This document shows, in pieces, positions 15,478-23,404 of a stretch of DNA of 23,550 nt; positions within the stretch are counted from its first letter, which is position 1, and each line of letters begins with the position of its first letter. Source of the DNA: JBALVT01 sp045110675 (GTDB lineage Bacteria > Pseudomonadota > Gammaproteobacteria > Pseudomonadales > Halieaceae); the NCBI GenBank assembly GCA_045110675.1, contig JBGCGJ010000050.1, positions 1 to 23,550 on the forward strand, in the 5' to 3' direction. The notes beneath the pieces were generated by a model. That model worked only from the letters and a program-made list of their open reading frames with translations. It did not search any database and was not told where the DNA came from. A program made the position numbers and the translations under genes.

Positions 15478-15858
15478 ATGGCTTATAGCGAAAAGGTACT
15501 TGATCACTACGAGAACCCGCGCAATGTTGGAAAACTCGATGCCGAAGATGGCAGCGTTGGAACCGGCATGGTTGGCGCTCCCGCTTGCGGAGACGTTATG
15601 CGGCTGCAAATCAAGGTTAACGATGAGGGCATTATTGAAGATGCCAAGTTCAAAACCTACGGCTGTGGTTCAGCAATTGCCTCCAGTTCGTTGTTGACGG
15701 AATGGGTCAAAGGTAAAAACCTCGATGAGGCAGCGGCGATTAAAAACACCGAGATTGCCCAGGAGTTGGCGCTACCACCGGTGAAGATTCATTGCTCGGT
15801 ATTGGCGGAAGATGCGATAAAAGCGGCAGTTAAAGACTTGAGAGAAAAGAGAGGCTAG
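15478..15858 (+). CDS. iscU: Fe-S cluster assembly scaffold IscU
   Basis: IscU is the scaffold on which new [2Fe-2S] clusters are built before transfer. The 126-residue protein has the cluster ligands Cys37, Cys63 and Cys106, with Asp39 and His105 nearby, and the LPPVK motif at residues 99-103 that the chaperone HscA binds. The ATG is preceded by a strong GAGAGGA. It lies 36 bp after iscS and 6 bp before iscA in the operon. Confidence 0.98.
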   Translation: MAYSEKVLDHYENPRNVGKLDAEDGSVGTGMVGAPACGDVMRLQIKVNDEGIIEDAKFKTYGCGSAIASSSLLTEWVKGKNLDEAAAIKNTEIAQELALPPVKIHCSVLAEDAIKAAVKDLREKRG

Positions 15859-15864
15859 TTAGAA

Positions 15865-16188
15865 ATGGGGCTCACAATTACCGAAGCGGCCGCAGAACAT
15901 GTGGGTTCGCAACTGACTTCCAGAGGCAAGGGCCTGGGGATTCGTGTGGGTGTGAGAACCTCTGGTTGCTCCGGAATGGCCTACGTCCTCGAATTTGTCG
16001 ACGAACTGACAGATGAAGATGAAATGTTCGAGGGCCACGGTGTTAAGGTATTTGTAGATCCTAAAAGTCTCGTCTATTTGGACGGCACCGAATTGGATTT
16101 TGTCAAAGAAGGTCTCAACGAGGGGCTGCAGTTTCGCAACCCGAATGTCGCAGGAGAATGTGGCTGTGGAGAGAGCTTCACCGTCTAA
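15865..16188 (+). CDS. iscA: A-type Fe-S cluster carrier IscA
   Basis: IscA carries iron or Fe-S clusters to target proteins, in particular for [4Fe-4S] maturation. The 107-residue protein has the three conserved cysteines of the family: Cys35 in TSGCSGM, and Cys99 and Cys101 in GECGCGESF at the C-terminus. Length equals that of E. coli IscA. It lies between iscU and hscB. Confidence 0.97.
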   Translation: MGLTITEAAAEHVGSQLTSRGKGLGIRVGVRTSGCSGMAYVLEFVDELTDEDEMFEGHGVKVFVDPKSLVYLDGTELDFVKEGLNEGLQFRNPNVAGECGCGESFTV

Positions 16189-16211
16189 ATCCATCGACGT
16201 GGTGCTGCTGC

Positions 16212-16748
16212 ATGTCCAACTCCGATTTTAAAAAGAACTATTTCGAACTCTTCGACCTGCCAGTCCAGTTTGCATTGGACTCCAGTGCGGTTGGCGAACG
16301 TTTTCGATCCTTGCAGCAGCAGTTTCATCCCGACCGATTTGCTGGCACATCGGAACAGGAACAGCGTATCGCCGTACAGTATTCTGCTTTGGTCAACCAG
16401 GCCTACACAACCTTGCGCAACCCATTGCAGCGCTCCCTGTACTTGCTGGAACTCGCGGGCATGACCCAAGAAGATGTTGCGGCGGAGAAGGTCGATGGTG
16501 GCTTTCTTATGGAGCAATTGGAACTGCGAGAAAAACTCGAGACCATTAACACCATGGTTGATCCTGAAACCTTTTTGGATCACTTGCTACAGGAAATCGC
16601 CGCTGATATCAAAAGCCATCAAATGGAGTTTGAGCAAGCGTACAAGGCGCAGCAAATCGACGTCGCTGCGATGGCCTGCGTGAAAATGCAGTATCTCGAA
16701 AAGCTACTCCAGGAAGCGGAGCAAATTGAATCAACATGGCTGGATTGA
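16212..16748 (+). CDS. hscB: Fe-S co-chaperone HscB (Hsc20)
   Basis: HscB is a J-domain protein that brings IscU to HscA and stimulates its ATPase. The 178-residue protein has an N-terminal J domain with the essential HPD at residues 39-41 (QQFHPDRFAG) and a C-terminal helical domain that binds IscU (residues of about 90-178). E. coli HscB has 171 residues. The ATG at 16212 begins MSNSDFKKNYFELFDL, the expected J-domain start; the frame is open upstream inside iscA, but that extension has no family match. Only a weak GTGGTG precedes the ATG, so translation may depend on coupling to iscA, which ends 23 bp upstream. Confidence 0.95.
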   Translation: MSNSDFKKNYFELFDLPVQFALDSSAVGERFRSLQQQFHPDRFAGTSEQEQRIAVQYSALVNQAYTTLRNPLQRSLYLLELAGMTQEDVAAEKVDGGFLMEQLELREKLETINTMVDPETFLDHLLQEIAADIKSHQMEFEQAYKAQQIDVAAMACVKMQYLEKLLQEAEQIESTWLD

Positions 16749-16790
16749 GCATCATGACGAGTTTGATCTTCGAAATAAGGCAAAGCTGAT

Positions 16791-18677
16791 ATGGCGCTGT
16801 TACAAATTGCCGAGCCGGGCCAATCGCCACTACCACATGAAAATAAGCGAGCCGTGGGTATCGATTTGGGCACGACCAATTCCCTGGTAGCGACTTTACG
16901 TGGCGGCCGCGCAAAGGTACTCCCCGATGCTCAGGGCCAAGAAATGCTGCCCTCGGTTGTAAACTATTCCAACGCGAATCAGATACTTGTGGGTGATGAC
17001 GCCAGAGCTTTGGCCAGTCAATATCCCGGTGATACCTTGGCGTCGGTGAAGCGCTATATGGGAAGAGGGCGGGAAGATGTTCTAGCAGACGCCAGTCGAT
17101 CACGCTACGAACTGGCGGATGATGACGAGGGCATGGTGAAGTTTCTGACCGCCGCCGGTCCCGTCAGCCCAGTGCAGGCTTCAGCCGAAATACTTCATAC
17201 GCTTGTCTCTCGGGCCGTCGAAACCCTAGATGGAGAAATAGAAGGAGCTGTTATAACGGTACCAGCGTATTTCGACGAAGCGCAGCGACAAGCAACAAAA
17301 GATGCAGCGGTTATCGCCGGAATACCGGTTTTGCGGTTGCTCAGTGAACCCACTGCCGCGGCGGTAGCCTATGGGTTAGACGCCGGCGAAGAAGGGGTGA
17401 TTGCGGTCTATGATCTGGGCGGTGGAACCTTCGACATCTCTATTTTGAGGTTGCATCGCGGGGTCTTCGAAGTGTTGGCAACGGGTGGCGATACTCAATT
17501 AGGCGGGGATGATTTCGACACGGCCATTTCGCAGTGGGTGTTGGAAAGCTGTTCCGATGCGACTTTGGAAGCGGGTGTTTATCGAGAATTGCTCGCCAGG
17601 TCTAGAATGGCGAAAGAGCAACTGTCTGACCAGGAGCAGGTTGAAATCAATCTCAGCGCAATCGTATCCGCTCCCGACAGCCTGCTGCTGACAAGGGAAA
17701 TATTTGAAGAGCTTATTCGTCCTCTGGTCAAAAGAACGTTGCGATCCTGTCGCAGGGCATTGCGCGACGCGCAACTCGATGCGGACGCGGTGGAAAATGT
17801 GGTCATGGTGGGCGGTTCTACCCGCCTGCCCCTGGTTCGTGAGGCGGTAGCAGATTTTTTCTCTCGAGAACCGCTGGTTGATATTGATCCCGATAAGGTC
17901 GTCGCACTTGGAGCGGCGATTCAAGCGGATATCCTTGTAGGCAATCGCCCTGAGGGTGATTTGTTGCTTTTGGACGTATTGCCTTTGTCCCTGGGAATAG
18001 AAACCATGGGTGGTCTGGTGGAGAAAGTCATTCCGCGCAACACCACGATACCCGTCGCTAGGGCCCAGGAATTTACCACTTACAGGGACGGCCAAACTGC
18101 GTTGGCGGTCCATGTGGTGCAGGGCGAGCGAGAAATGGTCGCTGATTCACGGTCTCTTGCGCGGTTTGAACTCCGGGGTATTCCGCCCATGGTGGCCGGT
18201 GCTGCGAAGATTAAAGTGACGTATCAGGTCGATGCCGATGGGCTACTTAATGTGACTGCCCAGGAAGAAAGCACCGGCGCCCAGAGCAGTATTACTGTAA
18301 AACCATCCTTCGGTTTGGCGGACGAAGAGATCGCGGGAATGTTGAAGGACTCTTACAGCTTTGCTTCACAGGATAAGTTTGCCCGGCAGCTGGCGGAGCA
18401 GCAGGTCTCCGCCGCGCAGCTAATTGATGGATTGGAAGTGGCGCTCAGTGCAGACGGCGATGCTTTGCTCAACGCCCAGGAAAGACGGGCCCTGGAAGGC
18501 AAAATGAATGACTTAAGGGCGCTAGTGGATGGTTCAGATCTTGATTCCCTCCGAACGAGCGCTGAGCAGCTCGGCCGTGCCAGCGAAGATTTCGCCGCGC
18601 GTAGAATGGACAAAAGTATTAAGCAGGCGCTGTCAGGCGTCGCATTGGATGAATTAGCGCAAGGGGTGGATGAATGA
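16791..18677 (+). CDS. hscA: Fe-S assembly Hsp70 chaperone HscA
   Basis: HscA is a specialised Hsp70 that binds the LPPVK motif of IscU and, with HscB, drives cluster transfer. The 628-residue protein (E. coli 616) has the Hsp70 nucleotide-binding motifs AVGIDLGTTNSLVAT near residue 21, VYDLGGGTFDIS near residue 205 and VVMVGGSTRLP, followed by the substrate-binding domain from about residue 390 and a helical lid. The start MALLQIAEPGQSPLPH matches E. coli HscA (MALLQISEPG) and is preceded by AAGG. The stop overlaps the start of fdx by 4 bp (ATGA). Confidence 0.97.
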   Translation: MALLQIAEPGQSPLPHENKRAVGIDLGTTNSLVATLRGGRAKVLPDAQGQEMLPSVVNYSNANQILVGDDARALASQYPGDTLASVKRYMGRGREDVLADASRSRYELADDDEGMVKFLTAAGPVSPVQASAEILHTLVSRAVETLDGEIEGAVITVPAYFDEAQRQATKDAAVIAGIPVLRLLSEPTAAAVAYGLDAGEEGVIAVYDLGGGTFDISILRLHRGVFEVLATGGDTQLGGDDFDTAISQWVLESCSDATLEAGVYRELLARSRMAKEQLSDQEQVEINLSAIVSAPDSLLLTREIFEELIRPLVKRTLRSCRRALRDAQLDADAVENVVMVGGSTRLPLVREAVADFFSREPLVDIDPDKVVALGAAIQADILVGNRPEGDLLLLDVLPLSLGIETMGGLVEKVIPRNTTIPVARAQEFTTYRDGQTALAVHVVQGEREMVADSRSLARFELRGIPPMVAGAAKIKVTYQVDADGLLNVTAQEESTGAQSSITVKPSFGLADEEIAGMLKDSYSFASQDKFARQLAEQQVSAAQLIDGLEVALSADGDALLNAQERRALEGKMNDLRALVDGSDLDSLRTSAEQLGRASEDFAARRMDKSIKQALSGVALDELAQGVDE

Positions 18678-19012
18678 CGCAGATAGTAGTGCTACCGCAC
18701 GAGGCACTATGCCCGGAGGGCGCGGTTCTGGAAGCTGAGCCGGGAGAGAGTATTTGTCGAGCGCTATTGCGCAACGATATCGAGATCGAGCATGCCTGCG
18801 AAATGTCCTGCGCTTGCACCACATGCCATGTGATTGTGCGCGAGGGCTACGATACCCTGGAAGACGCCGACGAACTTGAAGACGACTATCTCGATATGGC
18901 CTGGGGCCTGGAGCCCGACTCCAGATTGAGCTGTCAGGCTTTGGTCGCTGAAGAGCCTTTGGTGGTCGAGATACCCCGCTATACTATTAACATGGTGTCA
19001 GAGCGTCACTGA
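18674..19012 (+). CDS. fdx: [2Fe-2S] ferredoxin of the isc operon
   Basis: Fdx supplies electrons during cluster assembly on IscU. The 112-residue adrenodoxin-type ferredoxin has ligands Cys42, Cys48, Cys51 and Cys87 (HACEMSCACTTCHV and RLSCQAL). DMAWGLEPDSRLSCQA and the tail EIPRYTIN are nearly identical to E. coli Fdx. Its ATG overlaps the hscA stop, indicating translational coupling. A further Cys46, also present in the E. coli protein, is not a ligand. Confidence 0.97.
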   Translation: MTQIVVLPHEALCPEGAVLEAEPGESICRALLRNDIEIEHACEMSCACTTCHVIVREGYDTLEDADELEDDYLDMAWGLEPDSRLSCQALVAEEPLVVEIPRYTINMVSERH

Positions 19013-19042
19013 CAGGCAAAGACTGATCCAGGAGAGGTAAAT

Positions 19043-19237
19043 ATGCAGTGGACCGACGTAATTGATATCGCCATTGAGCTGTCTGAAACTCATCCCCATG
19101 TGGATCCATTGACGATTAATTTTGTCGATTTACGCAATTGGGTGCTTGCCTTACCCGATTTCGATGACGATCCCAATCGGTCGGGAGAGAAAGTTCTTGA
19201 GGCAATTCAAGCGGCCTGGATCGAGGAATTGGACTGA
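19043..19237 (+). CDS. iscX: Fe-S assembly adaptor IscX
   Basis: IscX is a small acidic protein that binds IscS and adjusts its activity according to iron; it has also been proposed as an iron donor. The 64-residue protein matches the family in length and in the motifs MQWTDVIDIAIEL, DP..I.F.DLR.WV and ALPDFDDDPNRSGEKVLEAIQAAW, the last rich in the acidic residues thought to bind iron. GGAGAGG precedes the ATG. It is the last isc gene, 30 bp after fdx. Confidence 0.95.
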   Translation: MQWTDVIDIAIELSETHPHVDPLTINFVDLRNWVLALPDFDDDPNRSGEKVLEAIQAAWIEELD

Positions 19238-19264
19238 GCTACCCTCCGCGCCGGTGAAATTATC

Positions 19265-19281
19265 CGACTTTCCGAGAGTCG
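19265..19281 (+). terminator. Weak hairpin after the isc operon
   Basis: CGACT and AGTCG, extended by T-G and T-A pairs, form a stem of about 7 bp with a 3-nt loop, 28 bp after the iscX stop. No run of T follows, so this is not a standard intrinsic terminator; it could stabilise the 3' end or be chance. The rest of the 225-bp gap up to ndk holds the ndk promoter and leader and nothing else recognisable. Confidence 0.25.
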
Positions 19282-19337
19282 AAATGTAAGTCCCTGATTT
19301 ATCAGCCAATAAATATAATCTTTCGCAGCTGTTCAAG

Positions 19338-19366
19338 GTGAAACCGGAGCACAAAATCCGTATAAT
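19338..19366 (+). promoter_or_regulatory. ndk promoter
   Basis: GTGAAA (19338-19343), a 17-bp spacer and a consensus TATAAT (19361-19366) form a good sigma70-type promoter. A start near 19373 leaves a leader of about 90 nt before ndk, which may also drive the tightly packed rlmN-pilF-rodZ-ispG-hisS genes. Confidence 0.55.
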
Positions 19367-19462
19367 TGCGCGGCTTTGAACGCGCCCGTCAGCGCCTGTT
19401 GTGACAGGATCTCTGGCGATAACCCCGCGCACCCCTTAAAATCACTTATCAGGAGAAAATTC

Positions 19463-19891
19463 ATGGCTGTAGAGCGCACCCTATCTATAGTGAAACCCGA
19501 CGCAGTTGCCAAAAATGTTGTTGGCCAGATAGTCACCCGTTTTGAGTCCAATGGCTTGCAAGTTGTCGCTTCACGCATGATGCGTCTCAGCGAAGCACTA
19601 GCCGGCGGTTTTTACGCCGAACACGCCGAGCGTCCATTTTTTCCAGCGCTGATCGAATTTATGACTTCTGGCCCCGTCGTTGTTCAGGTGTTGGAAGGTG
19701 AGAATGCTATCGCCAAAAACCGTGATTTGATGGGTGCCACAAACCCCAAAGAGGCTGACGCTGGCACTATTCGCGCAGATTTTGCTGAATCGATTGACGC
19801 CAATGCAGTACACGGTTCCGATTCCCCGGAGTCTGCCGCTCGTGAGATCGCCTATTTCTTCGCTGCGAGCGAAGTGTGCTCGCGGGAATAA
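19463..19891 (+). CDS. ndk: Nucleoside diphosphate kinase
   Basis: Ndk transfers the terminal phosphate of ATP to nucleoside diphosphates through a phosphohistidine, balancing (d)NTP pools. The 142-residue protein starts MAVERTLSIVKPDAVAKN, has the typical RPFFPALIEFMTSGPVV segment, and carries the phosphorylated His117 in NAVHGSDSPESA, the same number as in E. coli. The frame is open upstream, but ATG 19463 is preceded by AGGAGA and gives the family length. It lies between iscX and rlmN, as in Pseudomonas. Confidence 0.98.
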   Translation: MAVERTLSIVKPDAVAKNVVGQIVTRFESNGLQVVASRMMRLSEALAGGFYAEHAERPFFPALIEFMTSGPVVVQVLEGENAIAKNRDLMGATNPKEADAGTIRADFAESIDANAVHGSDSPESAAREIAYFFAASEVCSRE

Positions 19892-19912
19892 GCGGATAAA
19901 TATTTAGCTCTC

Positions 19913-21058
19913 ATGACCTCAATTATCTCCAACACTCGCGAAACTGAAACCATCAATTTGATGGGTCTGACGCTCGCGCAAATGGAGGCGTTTTTTGAGG
20001 GTATTGGAGAGAAAAAATTCCGCGCTCAGCAGGTACTTAAATGGATTCACCACGCCGGCGAGCTCGATATCGAAAAAATGACCAACCTCGGCAAAACCTT
20101 GCGGGAAAAATTGCAGGGGATTGCCGAGGTTCGGCCACCGAAGATTGTCAGTCAGAATGATTCCAGCGATGGAACCCGTAAATGGGCGATAGAAGTTGCC
20201 GGTGGCGGGCTTGTAGAGGCGGTTCTCATACCCTCTGGAAAACGCGCAACTCTGTGTGTATCTTCTCAGGTGGGCTGCTCCTTGGATTGCAGTTTTTGTT
20301 CGACGGGTAAACAGGGTTTTCAGCGTGACCTGACGGCCGCCGAAATCATTGGCCAGGTGTGGTTGGCGATCAACTCCTACGATGCCTTTCAAGCTGGCAG
20401 CGGGCGTGTGGTAACCAATGTCGTTATGATGGGAATGGGCGAACCGCTGCTCAACTTTGACAATGTGGTGTCGGCCATGGACTTGATGATGGAGGACCTG
20501 GCATACGGTCTTTCCAAGCGTCGCGTCACAATTAGCACTTCAGGTGTAGTGCCCGCTCTGGACAAGTTAGCGAAGGTCAGCGAGGTGTCCCTGGCAGTTT
20601 CCTTGCACGCTCCGAATAACGAACTGCGCAGTCAGTTAGTGCCTATCAATCGAAAATATCCGATTGAGGTATTACTGAAAAGTGCTCGCAGCTACATTGA
20701 AGCACAGCGGGATACATCCCGAGTTGTGACGATTGAATACACTTTGATATCCGGTGTGAATGATCAGCGAGAGCATGCGGTAGAACTTGCTCAGTTATTG
20801 AAAAATTTCCCCTGCAAAATCAATTTGATTCCGTTTAACACATTCGCTCAATCTGAGTACGAAAGACCGAGCGGAAATGCGGTACAGCGCTTTTGGCAGA
20901 TATTGATCGATGCAGGATTTATCGTAACGGTGAGATCAACTCGTGGCGATGATATCGATGCAGCATGTGGTCAGCTGGTCGGCGAAGTAGTTGATAAAAC
21001 TCGACGGGCAGAGCGTTACCGCCTGGCCGGCGAATCTCAAGTAGTCAATGTGGGGTGA
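19913..21058 (+). CDS. rlmN: Dual-specificity RNA methyltransferase RlmN
   Basis: RlmN is a radical SAM enzyme that makes 2-methyladenosine at A2503 of 23S rRNA and at A37 of some tRNAs. The 381-residue protein has the CxxxCxxC cluster motif at Cys122, Cys126 and Cys129 (VGCSLDCSFCSTGKQGF) and the catalytic cysteines Cys115 and Cys352, offset by three from E. coli Cys118 and Cys355. GMGEPLLNFDNV and STRGDDIDAACGQL are further signatures. No good ribosome-binding site precedes ATG 19913; an ATG 16 codons later is possible, but the longer N-terminus is normal. It starts 21 bp after ndk and its stop overlaps the pilF start. It needs a [4Fe-4S] cluster of the kind the adjacent isc genes help supply. 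Confidence 0.97.
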   Translation: MTSIISNTRETETINLMGLTLAQMEAFFEGIGEKKFRAQQVLKWIHHAGELDIEKMTNLGKTLREKLQGIAEVRPPKIVSQNDSSDGTRKWAIEVAGGGLVEAVLIPSGKRATLCVSSQVGCSLDCSFCSTGKQGFQRDLTAAEIIGQVWLAINSYDAFQAGSGRVVTNVVMMGMGEPLLNFDNVVSAMDLMMEDLAYGLSKRRVTISTSGVVPALDKLAKVSEVSLAVSLHAPNNELRSQLVPINRKYPIEVLLKSARSYIEAQRDTSRVVTIEYTLISGVNDQREHAVELAQLLKNFPCKINLIPFNTFAQSEYERPSGNAVQRFWQILIDAGFIVTVRSTRGDDIDAACGQLVGEVVDKTRRAERYRLAGESQVVNVG

Positions 21059-21852
21059 TTGTGAATACAACAGCTAAAAGCTCAGCCGTAAGCTCTTCCA
21101 TGATTGTTGCTGTGATGTGCCTGTTTCTATCCGGTTGTATTACTAGTACGACCGGTGGTTTTAGCGATTCAGCTTCTCCCGATGCAGCGCTGGAGCGCCG
21201 GGTTGAGCTGGCGAGGAATTACATCGGCAAGGGAAACTGGAGTGAAGCCAAACGCAATTTGAATTTAGCCGCCAATATCGACCCCGATAAACCTGAAGTG
21301 CACGAAGCCTTTGCTTTGGTTTATCAGAGCACCGGAGAATTTGAACTCGCCGAGAAGAGCTTCAAAAAGGCCATCAGTGAGCGTAAAAACTTTTCCCGAG
21401 CGAGAAATAATTACGCGGCTTTTTTGTTTGCCCAATCTCGATTCGCTGAAGCGGAGAAACAACTTGAACAGGTCGTAAAGGATACTTTGTATACCGCACG
21501 TCCCCAGGCTTTTATCAATCTGGGTTTGAGTCGACTACAGTTATCTGACCCCGAAGGCGCGGAGCAGGCCTTTGTGAGAGCATTATCGATGGACCGAGGT
21601 AATTCTATAGCCCTGCTTGAGACTGGATTGCTGCGATTTGAAGCGGGCGACTACGACACTGCTGCACGTTACTACCGAGGTTACAAAAGCACAGTTCGAC
21701 AGCAGTCCTCTAGAGGTTTATGGCTGGGCCTGCGATTGGCAAAAATTTCCGGAGATCGAGATGCAGAGGGCAGTTACGCCATGGCTCTGAGTAGTCGATA
21801 CCCCGATTCCGCTGAATATGAGGCGTTTAAACAGAGCGCAAAGGATGACTAG
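21055..21852 (+). CDS. pilF: Type IV pilus biogenesis/stability lipoprotein PilF (PilW family)
   Basis: PilF/PilW is an outer-membrane lipoprotein that places and assembles the PilQ secretin used by type IV pili. The 265-residue protein has a signal sequence ending in the lipobox LSGC (Cys28), then about five TPR repeats over residues 45-210 (for example AKRNLNLAANIDPDKPEVHEAF-type helices and AEQAFVRALSMD). The residue after Cys is Ile, consistent with transport to the outer membrane. The chosen GTG at 21055 overlaps the rlmN stop (GTGA); GTG 21061 is equally possible. rlmN-pilF-rodZ-ispG order is the same in Pseudomonas. The symbol could equally be pilW. Confidence 0.9.
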   Translation: MIVNTTAKSSAVSSSMIVAVMCLFLSGCITSTTGGFSDSASPDAALERRVELARNYIGKGNWSEAKRNLNLAANIDPDKPEVHEAFALVYQSTGEFELAEKSFKKAISERKNFSRARNNYAAFLFAQSRFAEAEKQLEQVVKDTLYTARPQAFINLGLSRLQLSDPEGAEQAFVRALSMDRGNSIALLETGLLRFEAGDYDTAARYYRGYKSTVRQQSSRGLWLGLRLAKISGDRDAEGSYAMALSSRYPDSAEYEAFKQSAKDD

Positions 21853-22246
21853 CGAATCGTCCTCGCAAGATGCCGGTGCTCCTCCTTCGCCAGGGCCCAT
21901 ATTGAGACGAGAACGCGAAGCGCAGGGTATGTCTGAGCGCGAAGCAGCAGATCGTCTCAACTGGATGCCAGATTACGTTGCCGTTATTGAGAACGACAGA
22001 TACGAGAAACTGCGCAACCCAGCCTTCGCCCGGGGCTACGTAAAAGCTTATGCTCGCTTGGTCGGATTGAACGAAGAGAAATTACTTGCAGTGTTTGATG
22101 AGCATTACCAGCTTCATGCATCGGTGAAATCTGTAAACAAAAAAAGAAGCCGTCCCTTGCATCTGCAGCGCAATGAGTTTGGCATGTTCGTCGGCCTGGG
22201 AGCGTTATTGCTCCTGGTTTTCTTTATGTGGTGGAGGAGCGGTTAG
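21845..22246 (+). CDS. rodZ: Short RodZ-like protein: helix-turn-helix plus one membrane segment
   Basis: RodZ links the MreB cytoskeleton to the cell-wall machinery and helps keep rod shape. This 133-residue protein has the cytoplasmic helix-turn-helix that binds MreB (residues of about 17-85; LRREREAQGMSEREAADRLN, VIENDRYEKLRNP, FARGYVKAYARLVGL), a basic stretch KKRSRPLHLQR and a single membrane helix at about 112-128, then stops two residues later. Full-length RodZ (E. coli 337) continues with a periplasmic domain that is wholly absent here. Only 3 bp separate the stop from ispG, so no decayed remainder exists. The ATG overlaps the end of pilF by 8 bp. Position between pilF and ispG supports orthology with rodZ. 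Confidence 0.85.
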   Translation: MTSESSSQDAGAPPSPGPILRREREAQGMSEREAADRLNWMPDYVAVIENDRYEKLRNPAFARGYVKAYARLVGLNEEKLLAVFDEHYQLHASVKSVNKKRSRPLHLQRNEFGMFVGLGALLLLVFFMWWRSG

Positions 22247-22249
22247 TTT

Positions 22250-23380
22250 ATGACACCTGAATCACCTATTAAGCGACGCGTGAGTCGGCAAATTTTCGTT
22301 GGCGATGTTCCAGTGGGTGGCGATGCGCCGATAAGCGTGCAGAGCATGACAAATACTGAAACCTGTGACGTGGATGCCACGGTGGGGCAGGTTGAGGCCA
22401 TTGCGGATGCCGGTGCCGACATCGTAAGAATTTCTGTTCCCAGCATGGATGCCGCTGAGGCATTTCGGGAAATTAGGGCAAGGGTGTCGGTGCCGCTGGT
22501 TGCCGATATTCACTTTGATCATAAAATCGCACTCAAGGTTGCAGAATATGGTGTGGATTGCCTGCGCATCAATCCTGGCAATATCGGTCGGGATGACAAA
22601 GTACGGGAAGTCATTAATAGTGCCAGGGATAAGGGCATTCCAATTCGAATTGGCGTGAATGCTGGTTCTCTGGGAAAAGATCTGCAGCGCAAGTACGGTG
22701 AGCCAACAGCGGAGGCGTTGGTGGAGTCGGCACTGCGCCACGTGGAGATTCTGGATAAGTTCGATTACCAGGATTTTAAGGTCAGTGTTAAAGCCTCTGA
22801 GATTTTTATGGCTGTAAAGGCCTACCGCTTGCTGGCTGAGCAAATTGAACAGCCGTTGCACTTGGGCATTACCGAAGCCGGTGGATTGCGCGGGGGAACG
22901 GTTAAATCCTCTGTCGGCCTGGGCATGCTGTTGATGGATGGCATTGGTGACACCATCCGTATTTCACTGGCTGCAGACCCGGTTGAGGAAGTGAAAGTCG
23001 GTTTCGAGATATTGAAAAGCCTGAAACTGCGGACTAACGGGATTAATTTTATCGCCTGTCCCAGCTGCTCTAGACAAAATTTTGATGTTATCGCCACTAT
23101 GAACACCCTGGAACAGCGGCTGGAAGATATTCGCACGCCGATGGACGTCGCGGTCATTGGTTGCATTGTCAATGGTCCTGGGGAAGCGAAAGAAGCCGAT
23201 ATTGGATTAACGGGAGCGACACCGAGTAACTTGATTTACGTGGATGGAGAGCCAGACCACAAAGTGGCCAATACGGATTTCGTTGATCATCTCGAGCAGG
23301 TCAGTGGGGACAAAGCTGCGGGTCTCGAGCGTGATCGCGTGATCGCCGAAGAAAATCTCATACTCAAATCGACCCACTGA
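22250..23380 (+). CDS. ispG: 4-hydroxy-3-methylbut-2-enyl diphosphate synthase (flavodoxin)
   Basis: IspG converts MEcPP to HMBPP in the next-to-last step of the MEP isoprenoid pathway, using a [4Fe-4S] cluster and flavodoxin. The 376-residue protein has a TIM-barrel domain (ISVQSMTNTET, LVADIHFDHKIAL, CLRINPGNIG, GVNAGSLGKDL) and a C-terminal cluster domain with ligands Cys270, Cys273, Cys305 and Glu312 (FIACPSCSRQNFD and VIGCIVNGPGEA). These positions match E. coli IspG exactly. It follows rodZ by 3 bp and precedes hisS by 24 bp. It is a client of the Isc machinery encoded upstream. Confidence 0.98.
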   Translation: MTPESPIKRRVSRQIFVGDVPVGGDAPISVQSMTNTETCDVDATVGQVEAIADAGADIVRISVPSMDAAEAFREIRARVSVPLVADIHFDHKIALKVAEYGVDCLRINPGNIGRDDKVREVINSARDKGIPIRIGVNAGSLGKDLQRKYGEPTAEALVESALRHVEILDKFDYQDFKVSVKASEIFMAVKAYRLLAEQIEQPLHLGITEAGGLRGGTVKSSVGLGMLLMDGIGDTIRISLAADPVEEVKVGFEILKSLKLRTNGINFIACPSCSRQNFDVIATMNTLEQRLEDIRTPMDVAVIGCIVNGPGEAKEADIGLTGATPSNLIYVDGEPDHKVANTDFVDHLEQVSGDKAAGLERDRVIAEENLILKSTH

Positions 23381-23404
23381 GCCTTCGCAGTCACAGGAGA
23401 AAAT

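Noticed and set aside
19311..19320. A first TATAAT at 19314-19319 as an alternative ndk promoter
   Set aside because: No -35-like hexamer precedes it at proper spacing, whereas the TATAAT at 19361 has one.
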